Shown here piece by piece: positions 23,601-33,625 of a DNA stretch of 64,000 bases. The first letter of the stretch is position 1; every line of letters starts with the position of its first letter. Where the stretch lies: assembly GCF_022539505.1 (NCBI RefSeq), contig NC_061513.1:175180017-175244016 (forward strand). Direction: 5' to 3'. The DNA comes from Lolium rigidum (taxonomy: Eukaryota; Streptophyta; Magnoliopsida; Poales; Poaceae). The position numbers and the translations under genes are program-made. The notes under the pieces were generated by a model. That model had not been told where the DNA came from. It ran no database searches and saw only the letters and a program-made list of their open reading frames with translations.

Positions 23601-26567
23601 CAAAAATATCTAACATACTACGTAGTATATCTGCGTTTCCTATTCATCGCCCGTTGGGCCGCTACAGCTCAGTGTTGAACGAAATCCAAGCAAGATCCGA
23701 AGAATTTTCTCTTGTACGTTTTGGTCACGAGAAGAGGGCGTCAAATGTAGAAGCTCATAGCCTAGCAAAGAACTCTGCATACTTATCACCAGGTCGTCAT
23801 GTCTGGCTGATCAATTCACCAGACCATTTTTGTATTCCTATGACCATGTCTAATGAATAAAGGACGGCTGGTTATGCTCAAAAAAAAAAAAAAAACGTAT
23901 ATGGGTTTGCTGTCATTGATGAAAATCACCGAGTCCTCTATATTTTACCATTTTTTATGGTTTTTCCCTGATTAGTTTTTTTTTGCGAAACACGGTACAA
24001 ACATAGACGCTCACACATACGCACATACACTCATCCCTATGAACGCACGCACACCCTACCTCTATGAGCACCTCCGAGAGACTGGGTCCAAGAAACTTCA
24101 TCCAACGGGTCTTGAGACTGACGAAGTCACCACGTGCATCTCGCTGTCGATGAGAACATCGTCTCCCACTGAATAATATTCCGACTTTAACGAGACACCA
24201 AAGTATCAAACCTGGGGTTTGAACTCTGGTGGGATGAGGGTGCCACTGCCCTCCTATTCTCTGTTTTCGACAAGGAGTTTTCTCTCCATGTTGGCTGGCT
24301 TCTTTTCTTCCTTATTTCCTTTTCCTTTTCCTTTTCTATTTTTTAATTATTTTTTACTTTTTTGTTCTCCTTTGACACATGTTTTATATACTAGGATTTT
24401 TCATGTTTCATAGGAATATATTTCTGTTTCGTATGAACATTTTTTACTTTTCTATATAAGCATCGTTAAGATATTATAAGCACTTGTATACATGTATAAA
24501 TATTTTTATCATACGTAGAGACAATTTCCCAGTTTATGAACATTTATACAAGCACATACGCATATCTATCTTTCTGAGATGGGAACGTTTATTTTTTACA
24601 GTCCATGTTTTTTAGTATGAAATAGAATAATGTAAAATAAAAATAACTTCCACGGTTCTACACAAAAATAAGACTTGCTCTAAATGGGCCGCATTTGGCG
24701 GGGGACATTTATGAGCTCCTTTAGGCTAGCCATAGTGCTAGTATCATAGGTAGTATCATGCATATTAGGCCCACAAAAATGATGATGTGGCATGCAATTA
24801 AGGAGGAGAGATAGGATTAGAGTAACATAGGTGGATACTGTATCATAGCGCACGTTACGAGAAAAGTAAATGCCAAATTGATCTTGTACATGGATTTACA
24901 TTGGGATTCTAGAAAACAATAAATTTAGAAGTTTATGATACTACTCTATAATACCACCCACTATAGAGATAGTATCATAGACAAGTATCATATGCATGAT
25001 ACTAGTATATGATACTATGCACTATGACCAGCCTTAGGCCATGGAGTTATGGAGCTTGGCTAAAAGAAATATATAGGAGCTCCCCATTTGCACCGCTAAA
25101 AGGGTGAATTATAACATCTTAAATAGCATTCATATATTTTTAAATTATGCAATTGTGTTTACAATATTTTTATTGTAAGGAATGGAACCATCGTTAGTAG
25201 GGTGAGGTCAAACTCGTAGACCCATACATGGCATCTTCTTAAGGATATATCATCATTTCTCCTATGCTTACATCTGTACCATTAAATCAAGACCCATATG
25301 GTCTTCTTTTAAGCATATATGATCACATGTTCTATGCTTAAATACGTTTTGACTATTAGATACAAAATTGATGTTCTCCATTGAGAAATTTTTGTACTAT
25401 GCAAAGAGTGAGGTCTAGTTGTTCTTTCCTAATTTCCTTTAGATCATTGTCTATTTTAATATATTAAACCTTATGGTATACAAAATATTAGGCAAATGCA
25501 ATCATTGTAAATGTACATAAAACCCTTCCTGATATCTGTAGGTGGACCTGATGATGTGAAAATAACTAGTTGGTTACAACGTCTCCAGATAGCAGAAGAT
25601 GTTGCAAAAGGTAACTCCCTCTATTATTTCATCCCAATTTTTCAATAGCATGGAGTCAAAACATTCTTACTTTTTTCTTGGATGTTTTAAATTTTAGGTA
25701 TAGAGTATCTCCATACAGGATGTATCCCAGCCATCATTCACAGAGATATCAAGACAAGTAACATTCTCCTCGACAATAGCATGAGAGGAAAAATTTCAGA
25801 TTTTGGCATATCAAAGGCTATGATTGATGGAGCTCCTAAGTCGGGACGCGGAGCTCCTGGGACAGTTGGCTATGTCGATCCAGAGTAAGGCCCTTCTCAC
25901 CATCTCCTAATATTTCATATGTATTCTTTGCTTGTTTATGAGACAAAAATAGCTAGAGTGTCTCTTACCTAGTAGATTTTTGTTTTTTTTTGCAAAAAGT
26001 TTTTTGTTGTTGTTTAATGTGTTGATGATTTGTAGGTACGCTAGTTATGGGAAGCCAAATGAAAAGATCGACATCTATAGTTTTGGCGTCGTTATACTCG
26101 AGCTTATCTCAGGCGAAAAGCCAATCCCCGGTGAAAACTCGAGGCTCAGTGGTCATGGTAACATAGTCTTGTGGGTACGTCCTTGAGATGCATTGCTTGT
26201 ACTTGAGACACATTTCATATTATTCTTTGCCATTTTCAACGACTAATAAACTTGAACGGTGTAGGCAAGATCACATATGCAGAGCGGAACCATTGATTTA
26301 ATCATAGATGGATCTTTAGATATTGGGTATAACCCACAATCACTGCAAAAGATGGCCAACCTGGCTATGAGGAGCGTGGAGCCAGAGGGCGCGCAGAGGC
26401 CATCCATATGTGAGGTACTCAGGGAGATCCAAGATGCGATTCGGCTCGAGGTGCAGTTAGAGGCGCCCAACATGGAGGCAGTTGACACAGAAATTGTGGA
26501 GTTGGAGCATGTCCCTGATAATTGCCAAATTTTCAAGGACATGATCAACCCTGCGAATCGCAGATAA
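8610..26567 (+). CDS. Malectin-like receptor kinase lacking leucine-rich repeats, ten exons
   Basis: Exons: 8610-8688, 15581-16115, 17776-18263, 18365-18493, 18572-18771, 18851-18977, 25542-25610, 25698-25884, 26036-26174, 26265-26567. All junctions are GT-AG, phases agree, and the sum is 2256 nt, or 751 residues plus stop. The product is a plasma-membrane receptor Ser/Thr kinase. Residues 1-25 are a signal peptide ([20 protein letters not shown]). Residues 27-367 are a malectin-like ectodomain (FLSLDCGG, then [10 protein letters not shown]). Residues 378-402 span the membrane, followed by RKKK. The kinase runs from about 423 to 710, with Lys461 (AAKV), HRD 557-559, DFG 577-579 and GTVGY...DPE. 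Its closest kinds are At1g67720 and At2g37050, but those carry LRRs before the membrane helix. Here intron 3 is only 101 bp, so no LRR exon is hidden. The third glycine of the P-loop is Ala445. The upstream in-frame ATG at 8598 is an alternative start. Ligand unknown. Confidence 0.85.
8689..11238 (+). other. Intron 1 of the kinase gene, first part
   Basis: Begins with GTACCA after exon 1. Mostly AT-rich sequence with no named repeat. A GC-rich block at about 10600-11050 reads on the minus strand as protein-like in pieces (a frame with [20 protein letters not shown] before a stop). It looks like a captured or decayed gene fragment that I cannot identify. Confidence 0.4.
11239..11341. mobile_element. 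Stowaway MITE
   Basis: The element starts CTCCCTCCGATC after a TA and ends GAATCAAAGGAAG before a TA, the Tc1/mariner-type duplication. The two halves are inverted repeats of each other (ATACATCC near the right, GTATCAAGACAT near the left). About 103 bp, non-coding, inside intron 1. Confidence 0.65.
11342..12490. other. Intron 1, middle part
   Basis: No gene recognised. A T-run near 11896 with protein-like minus-strand sequence to its left (11890-11670) could be a degenerate retroposed piece. Frames are short and show no domain. Confidence 0.3.
12491..14242 (-). mobile_element. PIF/Harbinger-type element 1 (in intron 1)
   Basis: Inverted terminal repeats of about 40 bp are visible: GAGCATCCAGCCGCGTCCCC at the left, and GAGCATCTCCAGTCGCGTCC read inward from the right. 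Both continue into repeated GTCCCCCAAA blocks. The element is flanked by TTA on both sides (12488-12490 and 14243-14245), the 3-bp TWA duplication typical of PIF/Harbinger. About 1.75 kb and strongly GC-rich against an AT-rich intron. It holds one broken ORF on the minus strand and no recognisable transposase, so it is non-autonomous. Confidence 0.75.
12708..13772 (-). pseudogene. Broken GC-rich ORF of Harbinger-type element 1
   Basis: The reading starts at ATG 13772 ([20 protein letters not shown]), continues with AEAWAPYHA, then shifts frame to [20 protein letters not shown] and PPPP. It later carries Ser/Pro-rich sequence, a KREVKEEP motif, an [20 protein letters not shown] stretch and a C-terminus of [11 protein letters not shown] before TAG at 12708. 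I recognise this as an abundant grass protein family carried by non-autonomous elements. It is not the HARBI1 nuclease and its function is unknown to me. At least two frame changes are present. It is antisense to the host kinase gene. The sister copy lies at 21644-22822. Confidence 0.6.
14246..15580 (+). other. Intron 1, last part
   Basis: A GC-rich stretch at 14440-14830 has open frames on both strands but no domain; it may be a gene fragment. The rest is AT-rich and ends in the acceptor CATGATGCAG at 15580. Confidence 0.4.
16317..16800 (-). mobile_element. LINE-like 3' end with poly-A tail, minus strand
   Basis: A run of about 16 T at 16317-16333 marks a poly-A tail on the minus strand. 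It is preceded on that strand by TTGAAGCAATATATTCAGGT, which resembles grass LINE 3' ends from memory. No reverse-transcriptase motif remains. CTTGGTTT occurs on both sides (about 16314 and 16803) and could be a short target duplication. The left-hand copy runs into the T-run, so the ends are approximate. Confidence 0.4.
17533..17648. mobile_element. Stowaway MITE
   Basis: Inverted repeats GTTCATAAAAGAATGTCAAA (left) and, on the opposite strand, GTTCATAAAAGGATGTCAAA (right) enclose a short loop. The right end GGAAGGAG followed by TA is typical of Stowaway. About 116 bp inside intron 2. Confidence 0.65.
18978..21367 (+). other. Intron 6, first part
   Basis: A poly-A run of about 15 (19978-19992) follows CCTTCGTGCCCTTATCTGTTC, which looks like the 3' end of a LINE inserted in the + orientation. 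A GC-rich patch at 20880-21230 has minus-strand frames (for example [20 protein letters not shown]), suggesting a gene fragment I cannot name. Otherwise no feature. Confidence 0.4.
21368..23292 (-). mobile_element. PIF/Harbinger-type element 2 (in intron 6)
   Basis: Imperfect terminal inverted repeats (AAGCCTCTCCAGCCCGTTTG at the left, GAGCATCTCCAGGCATGTTC read inward from the right) are flanked by TAA on both sides (21365-21367 and 23293-23295). About 1.9 kb, GC-rich, with one long minus-strand ORF now broken. The terminal GAGCATCTCCAG core and the ORF family are shared with element 1 in intron 1. No transposase is visible. Confidence 0.7.
21644..22822 (-). pseudogene. Broken GC-rich ORF of Harbinger-type element 2
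   Basis: Starts at ATG 22822 ([20 protein letters not shown]). It continues to [40 protein letters not shown], a Ser-rich middle with [12 protein letters not shown] and [14 protein letters not shown], then a long Ala/Glu-rich helix. It ends [17 protein letters not shown] before the stop at 21644. The total is 392 codons. An in-frame TAG at 21944-21946 (codon 293) interrupts it. A compensating frame change between a C-run near 22680 and about 22565 replaces a segment whose alternative frame reads [17 protein letters not shown]. Basic and acidic low-complexity regions suggest a nuclear protein, but that is inference. Antisense to the host kinase. Confidence 0.6.
23296..23659. other. Intron 6, between Harbinger element 2 and the LINE remnant
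   Basis: Contains T-runs at 23334-23344 and a short (ATT)n microsatellite at about 23552-23571. No gene seen. Confidence 0.4.
23660..23896 (+). mobile_element. 5'-truncated LINE with RNase H-like C-terminus and poly-A tail
   Basis: The + strand reads [20 protein letters not shown], then [15 protein letters not shown] and [10 protein letters not shown], before a TAA at 23858-23860. About 20 bases later comes a run of 15 A (23880-23895). The H..R.aN..AH.LAk pattern is the C-terminal part of the RNase H-like domain that ends ORF2 of many plant L1 LINEs. Everything upstream, including reverse transcriptase, is missing, the usual result of incomplete reverse transcription. Confidence 0.6.
23976..24235 (-). 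mobile_element. SINE-like element, minus strand
   Basis: A T-run at 23976-23984 is the poly-A end on the minus strand. At the other end the minus strand has CCAGAGTTCAAACCCC, matching a tRNA B-box. The intervening CTCGGAGGTGCTCATAGAGG and TGCGTGCGTTCATAGGGATG are, from memory, common in grass SINEs. The A-box end is degenerate and the right border approximate. Confidence 0.5.
24724..25033. mobile_element. Tourist-like MITE
   Basis: Left end GGCTAGCCATAGTGCTAGTA and right end, read inward, GGCTGGTCATAGTGCATAGT are imperfect inverted repeats. TTA flanks both sides (24721-24723 and 25034-25036), the PIF/Harbinger-type duplication. 310 bp, AT-rich, no ORF. It lies about 500 bp before exon 7. Confidence 0.7.
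25037..25541 (+). other. Intron 6, last part
   Basis: AT-rich, no ORF or repeat recognised. Ends with the acceptor TATCTGTAG before exon 7. Confidence 0.5.
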
Positions 26568-28100
26568 GTATGTATGCTTCTAACTTGTAGCCGCTATGTA
26601 GTGTTGCAAATTAGTTGGAAATTAGTTAGGTGGTACATATCACAAGTTTAGGATTATCATTAGCGTGCAAGCGTTTGAAGTAATATGGTTGCTTATGATA
26701 TGTAGAAATGATCTGATTTTTAATGGTAAGAAATCTTCTCTTTCCAGGTCATTTACCGGTGTACCAATTTGTTTCATTCACGATCGCCTCTACAGGGTAT
26801 GGATAACAAAGACATGTTTATGGATGTGTGTACATGGTTAAAGGAGATGGTGAGGAATATTTTTTTCTCACATGTATGACATTCTACCTATGCAAAGGGC
26901 GGGATGTAAGCTCCTAGGAATTATATCAGTGTGATGCCAACTTATAAAGCGCTTTTTATCACAGAGAGAAAACAAGTATGTGTCATGCTTGCGCCGTGAT
27001 GTGGAATTATACACAGACCATATGTATCTGTTCAAACCAAGCTTTATGTTTCGACACTATTAGTAGTATGATTTTGCCTGCTCATATATACTTTGTTGGG
27101 TTACATGGATGGACAACATATTCGTACTTCTTCATCTATTGCAGTTCACTAACCTGCTGCTTATGCATTTGCCATAGTATTGGGCCATATCCACAAGCAG
27201 CTCAATGCAGCGGGATCCAGCGAACTGCCCGCGTGAGCAACCTTGTTGCTGTGTAATTGGTAGCGATCTTTGATGATCTCTGTCATGTTAGATAATGTAG
27301 ACCATATGTAGAGTTTTCCAGATAAAAAACATGAAGAGAGTCCAGTACATTCCATAGAGGGGGATGGTGCACTGCAGGCTGCAGCTGCAAGTCGCCAGCG
27401 CAGAACTGTCGGCTCAACACATCCCGGTGAGGCTCCAAATCGCACATTGGATTGAAGACCAGCTTGTTCTTGCCCTGCAAGCTCCAGTGGTTGGATCAAA
27501 ACGACTTGAGATTCTCTCACGATAGGATTCCATACGGCACTAGGGCTTAGCCGCATCGGCGTCGTCCTAATCACGACCCTGCCGCTCTTCCCGCTCAACC
27601 GTGCCATCACAACCGACTCCTCAATCCTCGTGGTTCGAGGGGAATCAGCCGCGACGGAGGGGAGATCCAGCGCCGCTGGGGCCGGGCTGTCCCACCTCGA
27701 GCTCCATCCGCTGGAGGAGGCGCCCAAATCGAAGATGTGGTTGAGTGCCGTGCTCCCAGACGCCACGCCGTCCTGTCGCAGAGGGACGAGCTCTCTGAGA
27801 GATGCAAGTGGGCCGGGCTAGGGATGAACCGCTCCACCGTAGCCACCAGATTCCGGAGAGGCGGCTCCCGATCCGCTCCTTCGGCACGGCGCTGGGGGAG
27901 GGGAGCTTGGCTGGAGGATGGTGTTGCGCAGAGAAGAAGGGGAAAAGAAGGCTCGTCGAGATGGGTGACAGACAGGGCAAAGGGAAGTGCGGGTTTGTTT
28001 GGCTCACAGGGTTCACCTCTCCAACGTAGAATTTGGCTGCGAGGAGGATATGGTAGGTTCAAGAAAACATGAAAATTATACCCTATATAAAAGTTAATCA
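26568..28100. other. 3' flank of the kinase gene, unidentified
   Basis: The kinase 3' UTR should lie in the first few hundred bases; no clear polyadenylation signal can be assigned. From 28100 down to about 27160 the minus strand is open in overlapping frames and GC-rich around 27600-27950. It looks like gene-derived sequence, but no ATG-initiated frame carries a domain I recognise. Confidence 0.35.
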
Positions 28101-31100
28101 ATTTAGGTCATCTCATATTGATTTGGATACTGTAGAAGTGCTATTTATCCTCTTATCCTCTAATAGTTACGTGACGCGTGTTTTCTTTCAGTTGATTTCA
28201 GTCACTCGATTGTTTTTCGTTGCATCTTTTTTTTTACTGGGACAACCGACTACCGGTTGGTAGTCTTTCCTCTCTCTATTTTGCAATTTGCTTCCAGTCA
28301 CCATGTTTTCTTTGCTTCCTTCACGTGTTGGATTTTCTTTGGTTAAAGCGGTGCTAGGCCCCGCCAAGAGCAGTCTTTAATTAGCTTCCTGCACTGATGC
28401 GTGCATATTCCCATGCTCTGGACTCTTCTTCCCCACGACCTCCTCTCTATTGTCCATCTCCAATGGCCTCAACCTGTGAGCTTCTTTCTAGCCAAGATTT
28501 TACCCTATGGCCAACTCAACACCGCACCTATGATTGCTGTCCATGGCCACAGCATCAGAGATCCGCGCGAGGGGGCCGTCGTGTGGGGGATTAGCAGGGA
28601 TGCAGAGGGCGACCGAGGCTTGACGTCACCGTCTTCGACGTCGTTGGTGTTCTTGCTCCGGGGCTTAAAGAAGGTGGAGACAGCGGGGAGCCGCGGCTTT
28701 GGGCCACGAATCTTCTCTCCTCCAACTTTTGTTAATGTGCTAGGGCTTCCTCTCGCCGACCACCGCACAGCCGTCGCTGCCGCCGATGAACGGCAGTCAG
28801 GGCCTCCCTTTCCTTCACCGGCCGCCGGCGCCGCCACGGGGGAACACCATACGGCGGGCCGCTCTGTGCTACAACAGACCCAGCGCGGTGCGTCTTAGTG
28901 AGACCGCGCCGCCGCCGAGGAAGACCCAACGGCAGGCCGCCCTTTACTCCATTGGATGCTGGCGCCACTGCTGAGGAAGACCATACGGCAGGCCATTCTT
29001 CTCTCCAGCGGGCGTCAGCACCGCTCCGTCTCTGTGCGCCAAGGTGTTCTCGCTTCCCCTCTGTATTCACCGCATCTGCCTCTTTCTCTCTGTTCTCACC
29101 TCTTTGGTTCTGCATAAAAAAAAAGAACTGTGTCGCTGCCTGATGATGACTGTTGGCTGGGTCAGAGGATGAGCTGAAGGCCGGATTTATTGGTATAGTC
29201 AATATACAAGTTAATTTTATGAAGTTTGGGCATCACAAACTTTTCTAACCCAACTACATAATAGAAAACTGATCTGTGTGAGTACATTGTAGTGTAGACT
29301 CTAAAGACTGTTTGGATTTTTCCTTCAGTTATTTTCTCCTGATCTTGCTTTCTCCGGATCTAAAACTGTAGTTACTGTTTGCCAATTGCAGGTTTGCAAT
29401 CTGACTTATTAGCTGTTTCCCATGAATTATTTCATAGCCCATAGGCCTTCGAAAAGAAGGAAAGATGGTGTTTATGACAGTGATAGGGTAATTGATTTGC
29501 GATATGTGAGCCTTAAAAATCACCAACCAAACAGAAAAAGTTTGGAGGCATACAAGACTGTACGTGCCCCAACTCCCTTCTACCTATAGTCATGTGAGAT
29601 TTAGAGATATCTACTCTTGGTTATTGTGTGAATATAATTTAGTTATGCAAGTTGCCGTATTGTGTGCAGAATTATTTCCCAAATGTAAATAGTTGCTATT
29701 AGCTTCTAAAGATTGAATGTTTTTTTGTTTGAATAAACCAGTTGCTTATTGTTAATTTCCCATAAGTCGAAGTGCCACTGATATATTGTAGCATGCTATG
29801 CATGGAAGGGGATGATTTCGAGGTAGAAGCACTGCCAACGGTAAATCCCTCTCGATTCGTTCATATCCCTCTTCATTCCTTCATATCCCTCCACTTCCCT
29901 GGTCCTCACCTATATTACCTGCCTTACGCTGTCGTCATGCCGCTTTGCCCATGACACTTCGATCCTATAGAGCGAGTTTCCGGTTAAGGTTATCCATGCC
30001 CTTGGCAGCTAGGCTGCTGGTGGTGGAGCTGTAGCCCAGGCGGCGAAGGATGTGCGCGTGTGTCGGGATGAAATTGCAAGGGCACTACCAGGACTCCCAG
30101 ACCAAGTTGCCGAGATGAGCTCTGCATACGCATTATGTACATGCTGCTATGACACCCTTCTTTTCTGGCAATTGTCTTCTTGAGGTGATAGATTCCTAGG
30201 AATCCTGGGAAATTTTATGTTTGAACATAATGATTACACGTGCCCTTGGATAATAAATAATATTACTTTGGTGCATAGATTGGATTTCTAAATTGCTGAT
30301 AATATTACTAGGATTAGATGATAATTCGTTGTGTTCTTATTTTTCATGCTTAAGAGTCCTCTCTCAGGTGTCAGTGAAAAAAAAATGTATTCTTGATCAC
30401 ATTCGTGTGGCTCTCTTACTAGATTTGAACGTCCTTTATTGAGGTTGTGTCTGCCATATTTAAGATTCCCCAATTAGGTGGTATCTCTACGGTAGACTGG
30501 ATGTACAATGTTTATTTTTCTGGTGAATATCCAACAAGAGGTTCCATTGAATGAATAATGAACTCAGATCCCAGGAACAATAATTTTTTTGAAATAAGCA
30601 TGAGTGATCAAATGAATTTCATTCCTCTTTCATGAACTGTTTGTTTGCAATGTCATCTTCAGATGGTACTGAGCTCTGATTAGTTCAAGCTGCAGCCTAG
30701 CAATTAAACAAATTTTACCCTTATATCACTCCTTCTGGAACCGTACAACCATACCAATCTAATATGTTGCTCCTTTTGAATTTCTTCATTACGTTGTACA
30801 TTGTTTCCATTTGCAATACATGCTCTCACCTATAGTGTTCATGTGCAGGATTTCGATCTGGTCATTTGACCAAGCTACGGTGTAGCTGATCCTTTTGGTA
30901 CGATCATATCCTCATCCTTAGTTTGTGTGGTTTCAATTCTATCAGTCAGATTCTTTCTCAGCTACATGTTCTATGTTGTTGCTCTCTTGCGGAAATCTCA
31001 AAGGGTGTACATTTCCTTCGAGTTTCAGGTGTCATGCTTCTCAACTTATAATACTCAACAGCTGGACACACATATGGAATTTTCAGTTACCAGTGTTGTC

Positions 31101-31479
31101 ATGAATAGTATGTTGTACATTATACTAAGCATTTTTATGGTTGATTTACATGGGGCACAATGTTTGTCTGAGACTAGCGCTCGGAGGCATGAGATTTGGC
31201 TTGGAAAGCGGCCTGTTGTTGATGGCTCCGATGGTTTTGTTGGTGAGGATTCTTCTGTTTTTCAGCAGCTTTTTGTTCCATGGCTCCTTTGTATGCTATC
31301 ATAAGTGCTCGAGATTGTATATATGGGTGCTATTTTTTCTTCTAATTTGGATTTCTGCTTCGGTAACAAGCCATCATAGATTGGACGGGATCAGTGGGTC
31401 TTTATGCAAGACAACGAAGCTTCTACTTATTGTTGGTTTTCACTGAAGTATTTTGTAACTACACGTGCTATGTTTGTAA
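28101..31479. other. Unidentified region, possibly the body of a Helitron
   Basis: A mixed stretch: GC-rich with three imperfect repeats of an ACGGCAGGCC-type phrase near 28850-29000, a short A-run at about 29117, and long AT-rich parts. Frames are open only briefly. It ends upstream of a Helitron-like 3' terminus at 32929, so it may be captured genomic sequence. That is inference. Confidence 0.3.
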
Positions 31480-32269
31480 CTACACGGGTTGTGGAAGGTA
31501 TGGCTGGCAGCGTTCTGGCTGCCGGGGTGAAGCTGGCGGCGGTCATCTCCCTAGTGTCAAGTGCTAGCCTCTGTGGGTGGCATCTCCTGCTGTTGGTGTC
31601 CGATTACTTGGTGGAATTTGGGGTTGATGGAACGGCCGGGAGAAATTATGTGCTTTCGCAGGACGACGGCGACGCCCGCGGGCATCGTCACCTTCTTGAA
31701 GGCGTCGTCTAGGCCTTTCCATCATGGCCCCTCCCGAGCAACGGGGGAAACCCTAGATCCATCTTATTGGCTCAGATAGTGGCGGCGCTACGGCGTCGTT
31801 CCCTCGTTGGAGGCGCTATCCGGTTTGCTCGTGGAGTCCAAAGTTGATAATCGGGGTCACGGCTGGCCGCCACTCAGAGCGTGCGTCTAGGGCGCTATGT
31901 ACACTGGCGCCGACATCCCCTTTGCGTCGCTGATCTCAGGAACGGCCATGTCCTGCCGTCCACTTGCTACTTCTCGGCGCTTTGGGTGGACTGTACGTCG
32001 ACGGGTGCCTTCCTGGAGCTAGGGTCTGCTTGGAGGTGGTTTGCTTCAGTTGTGACGCAGTCTCGGCGCTCTGTGTCCCAACCATTGCGCCTCTTTGGCT
32101 GGTGGTTGGGCTAGGTGTGTGAGCTTGTCGTGTTTCGGGTGTGGTTCGCCGTTTAGTTTTCATGTGTAAGGGTTTTGGGTCCGGTTTACCTCATAAACTG
32201 GATCGGTTTTTCTCTCTTTAAGCTTAATACAATGACGCGCAGCTCTCCTGCGGGTTCTCAAAAAAAAAG
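31480..32269 (+). mobile_element. 5'-truncated LINE 3' region with poly-A
   Basis: GC-rich non-coding sequence that ends TACAATGACGCGCAGCTCTC, then CTGCGGGTTCTC and a run of 9 A at about 32260-32268. From memory, CTTAATxxAATGACxCGCAGCTCTCCTGCG before poly-A is a common 3' end of grass LINEs. No coding motif remains. The 5' border is approximate; ATGTTTG occurs near 31470 and just after the poly-A (32270) and could be a partial duplication. Confidence 0.5.
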
Positions 32270-32896
32270 ATGTTTGGAATTCAGTATTCCAGCTTGAGCA
32301 TGGCAGGTTGTTTCATTTAAGTAGTGCTTGCTACTGAATTTATCATATCAACAAGCATGTAGTGGTCCTTCTGGATTCTAGCTTCCCTGTGTCGCACTTC
32401 CAAGTAATCTAGAGCAACTTCTTGCACAACTATTTGGAGCCCTACATCACCTCTGACAACTCTACACACCTTGCTCTGACGACGGACTTCTCCACACCGT
32501 CCACGGACTAGGAACAACAACGCTGGCAGATTTGTTCTTGCCCTTCAAGAGTTCCAAAGAGGAAAACAAATATAGTCCTCTCTTCTGACGAGGAGGACAA
32601 TGATGATAGGCATTGACAGGTTGCGGAGCTGGAGAGCAGCTACATCAACTACCTTATGTTATTTGTAGTGTTAATAAAAAAATTAAATGAACTTCCCCTT
32701 TTAATCTAGATTCATATAATATATAATCCAATAGACATCTGCTTCGTCTTGCTTGCCATCAGTTCTGCTATTGCTATAGGCTAAGTTTTTGTGTCCTACC
32801 AATGTATCAGCTTCATTAATTTTTTTACTTCTACTATTTGCTTATCTCTGCCATTGACCTAGATCATACAAAATATGTATATCAGAAAGGTACACG

Positions 32897-32929
32897 GGCG
32901 CGGCGTGCCGTCGCGCCATTGCTTTCTAG
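32897..32929 (+). mobile_element. Helitron-like 3' terminus
   Basis: A GC-rich hairpin (GGCGCGGCG, loop, CGTCGCGCC) is followed by ATTGCTTT and then CTAG, with T next at 32930. Helitrons end in a short hairpin a few bases before CTRR and insert between A and T. This fits all three features. The matching 5' end (A|TC...) could not be found by eye, so the element length is unknown. Confidence 0.5.
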
Positions 32930-33075
32930 TCATAAGATAGAGGAGAACCAAAGGAAAGACCAGGCTCAAAATGTTTTAGTAAAATTTTGAGATGAGCGGG
33001 AAAAAGTTTTTCAGTGGCCGAAGACAACACTAAAATAAAAGGTTTATTTTTGGGCTGTTACAACCCCGTAGCAAC

Positions 33076-33625
33076 GGGTAGGTGGAGCATGCTAATGCAG
33101 AGGTACTCCGTGGATTGAAGATGAAGACCTTTGACCGGTTAAAGGATCTGGTAGGAATTGGATTGAGGAGCTCCCGACAGTGATGTGGTCTTTGCGCACC
33201 ACGGCCAGCGGGCTACGAAAGAAACTCATTGTTTCCCATGTATATGGAGCGGAAGCAGTGCTGCTCTTGGAGCTCAAATATGGATCCCTCGGCTGCCGGT
33301 TTTCAGCGATGAGCCATAAGATCAAAGAAGAATTGACAACGTCAATTTCCTGGAGGAGGTTCGCTGCCGCGCAGTGACACTATCATAGCAGGCAGGTGCG
33401 CCCCCGGGAGCTCCAGGCGGGAGACATTCTCCTACGCCATATCCAAGATGCCATAGGATACAGCAAGTTGTCTCCAAAATGGGAAGGGCCGTTCAAGGTG
33501 ACTCAAGTCTTCAGGCCTGCCGCGGTCCACCCGGAGAGAGAGGATGGGAAAGAGGTTCCCATTCTTGGAACAGAGAGCATCTCAAAAAGTACCACCTCCA
33601 GAAGTTCTACCCCAGAGCGATTCCT
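33076..33625 (+). pseudogene. Tat Gypsy integrase C-terminal remnant
   Basis: Across shifting + frames I read WSLRTTASGLRKK, then VYGAEAVLLLELKYGS, a RIDNVNFLEEVRCRA-like piece, RPRELQAGDILLRHIQDA, KLSPKWEGPFKVTQV, and WNREHLKKYHL with KFYP. This is the end of the integrase core and the C-terminal domain of Tat-type Gypsy pol. Many stops and frameshifts make it a relic. It may belong to the same kind of element as 1-5453, but nothing links the two directly. Confidence 0.65.

Noticed and set aside
27161..27766. A 201-codon minus-strand frame called as a gene
   Set aside because: It has no ATG start at its beginning (GTG) and no domain I recognise. I describe it as an observation instead.
31141..31446. 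Hydrophobic plus-strand frame resembling a membrane protein
   Set aside because: The hydrophobicity follows from T-rich DNA. There is no conserved pattern, and the frame runs up to the start of the LINE remnant.
33060..33098. Second Helitron 3' end (hairpin CCCCGTAGCAACGGG then CTAA|T)
   Set aside because: The spacing to CTAA is longer than usual and the hairpin short. The terminus at 32929 fits better. Kept only as an alternative in the finding.
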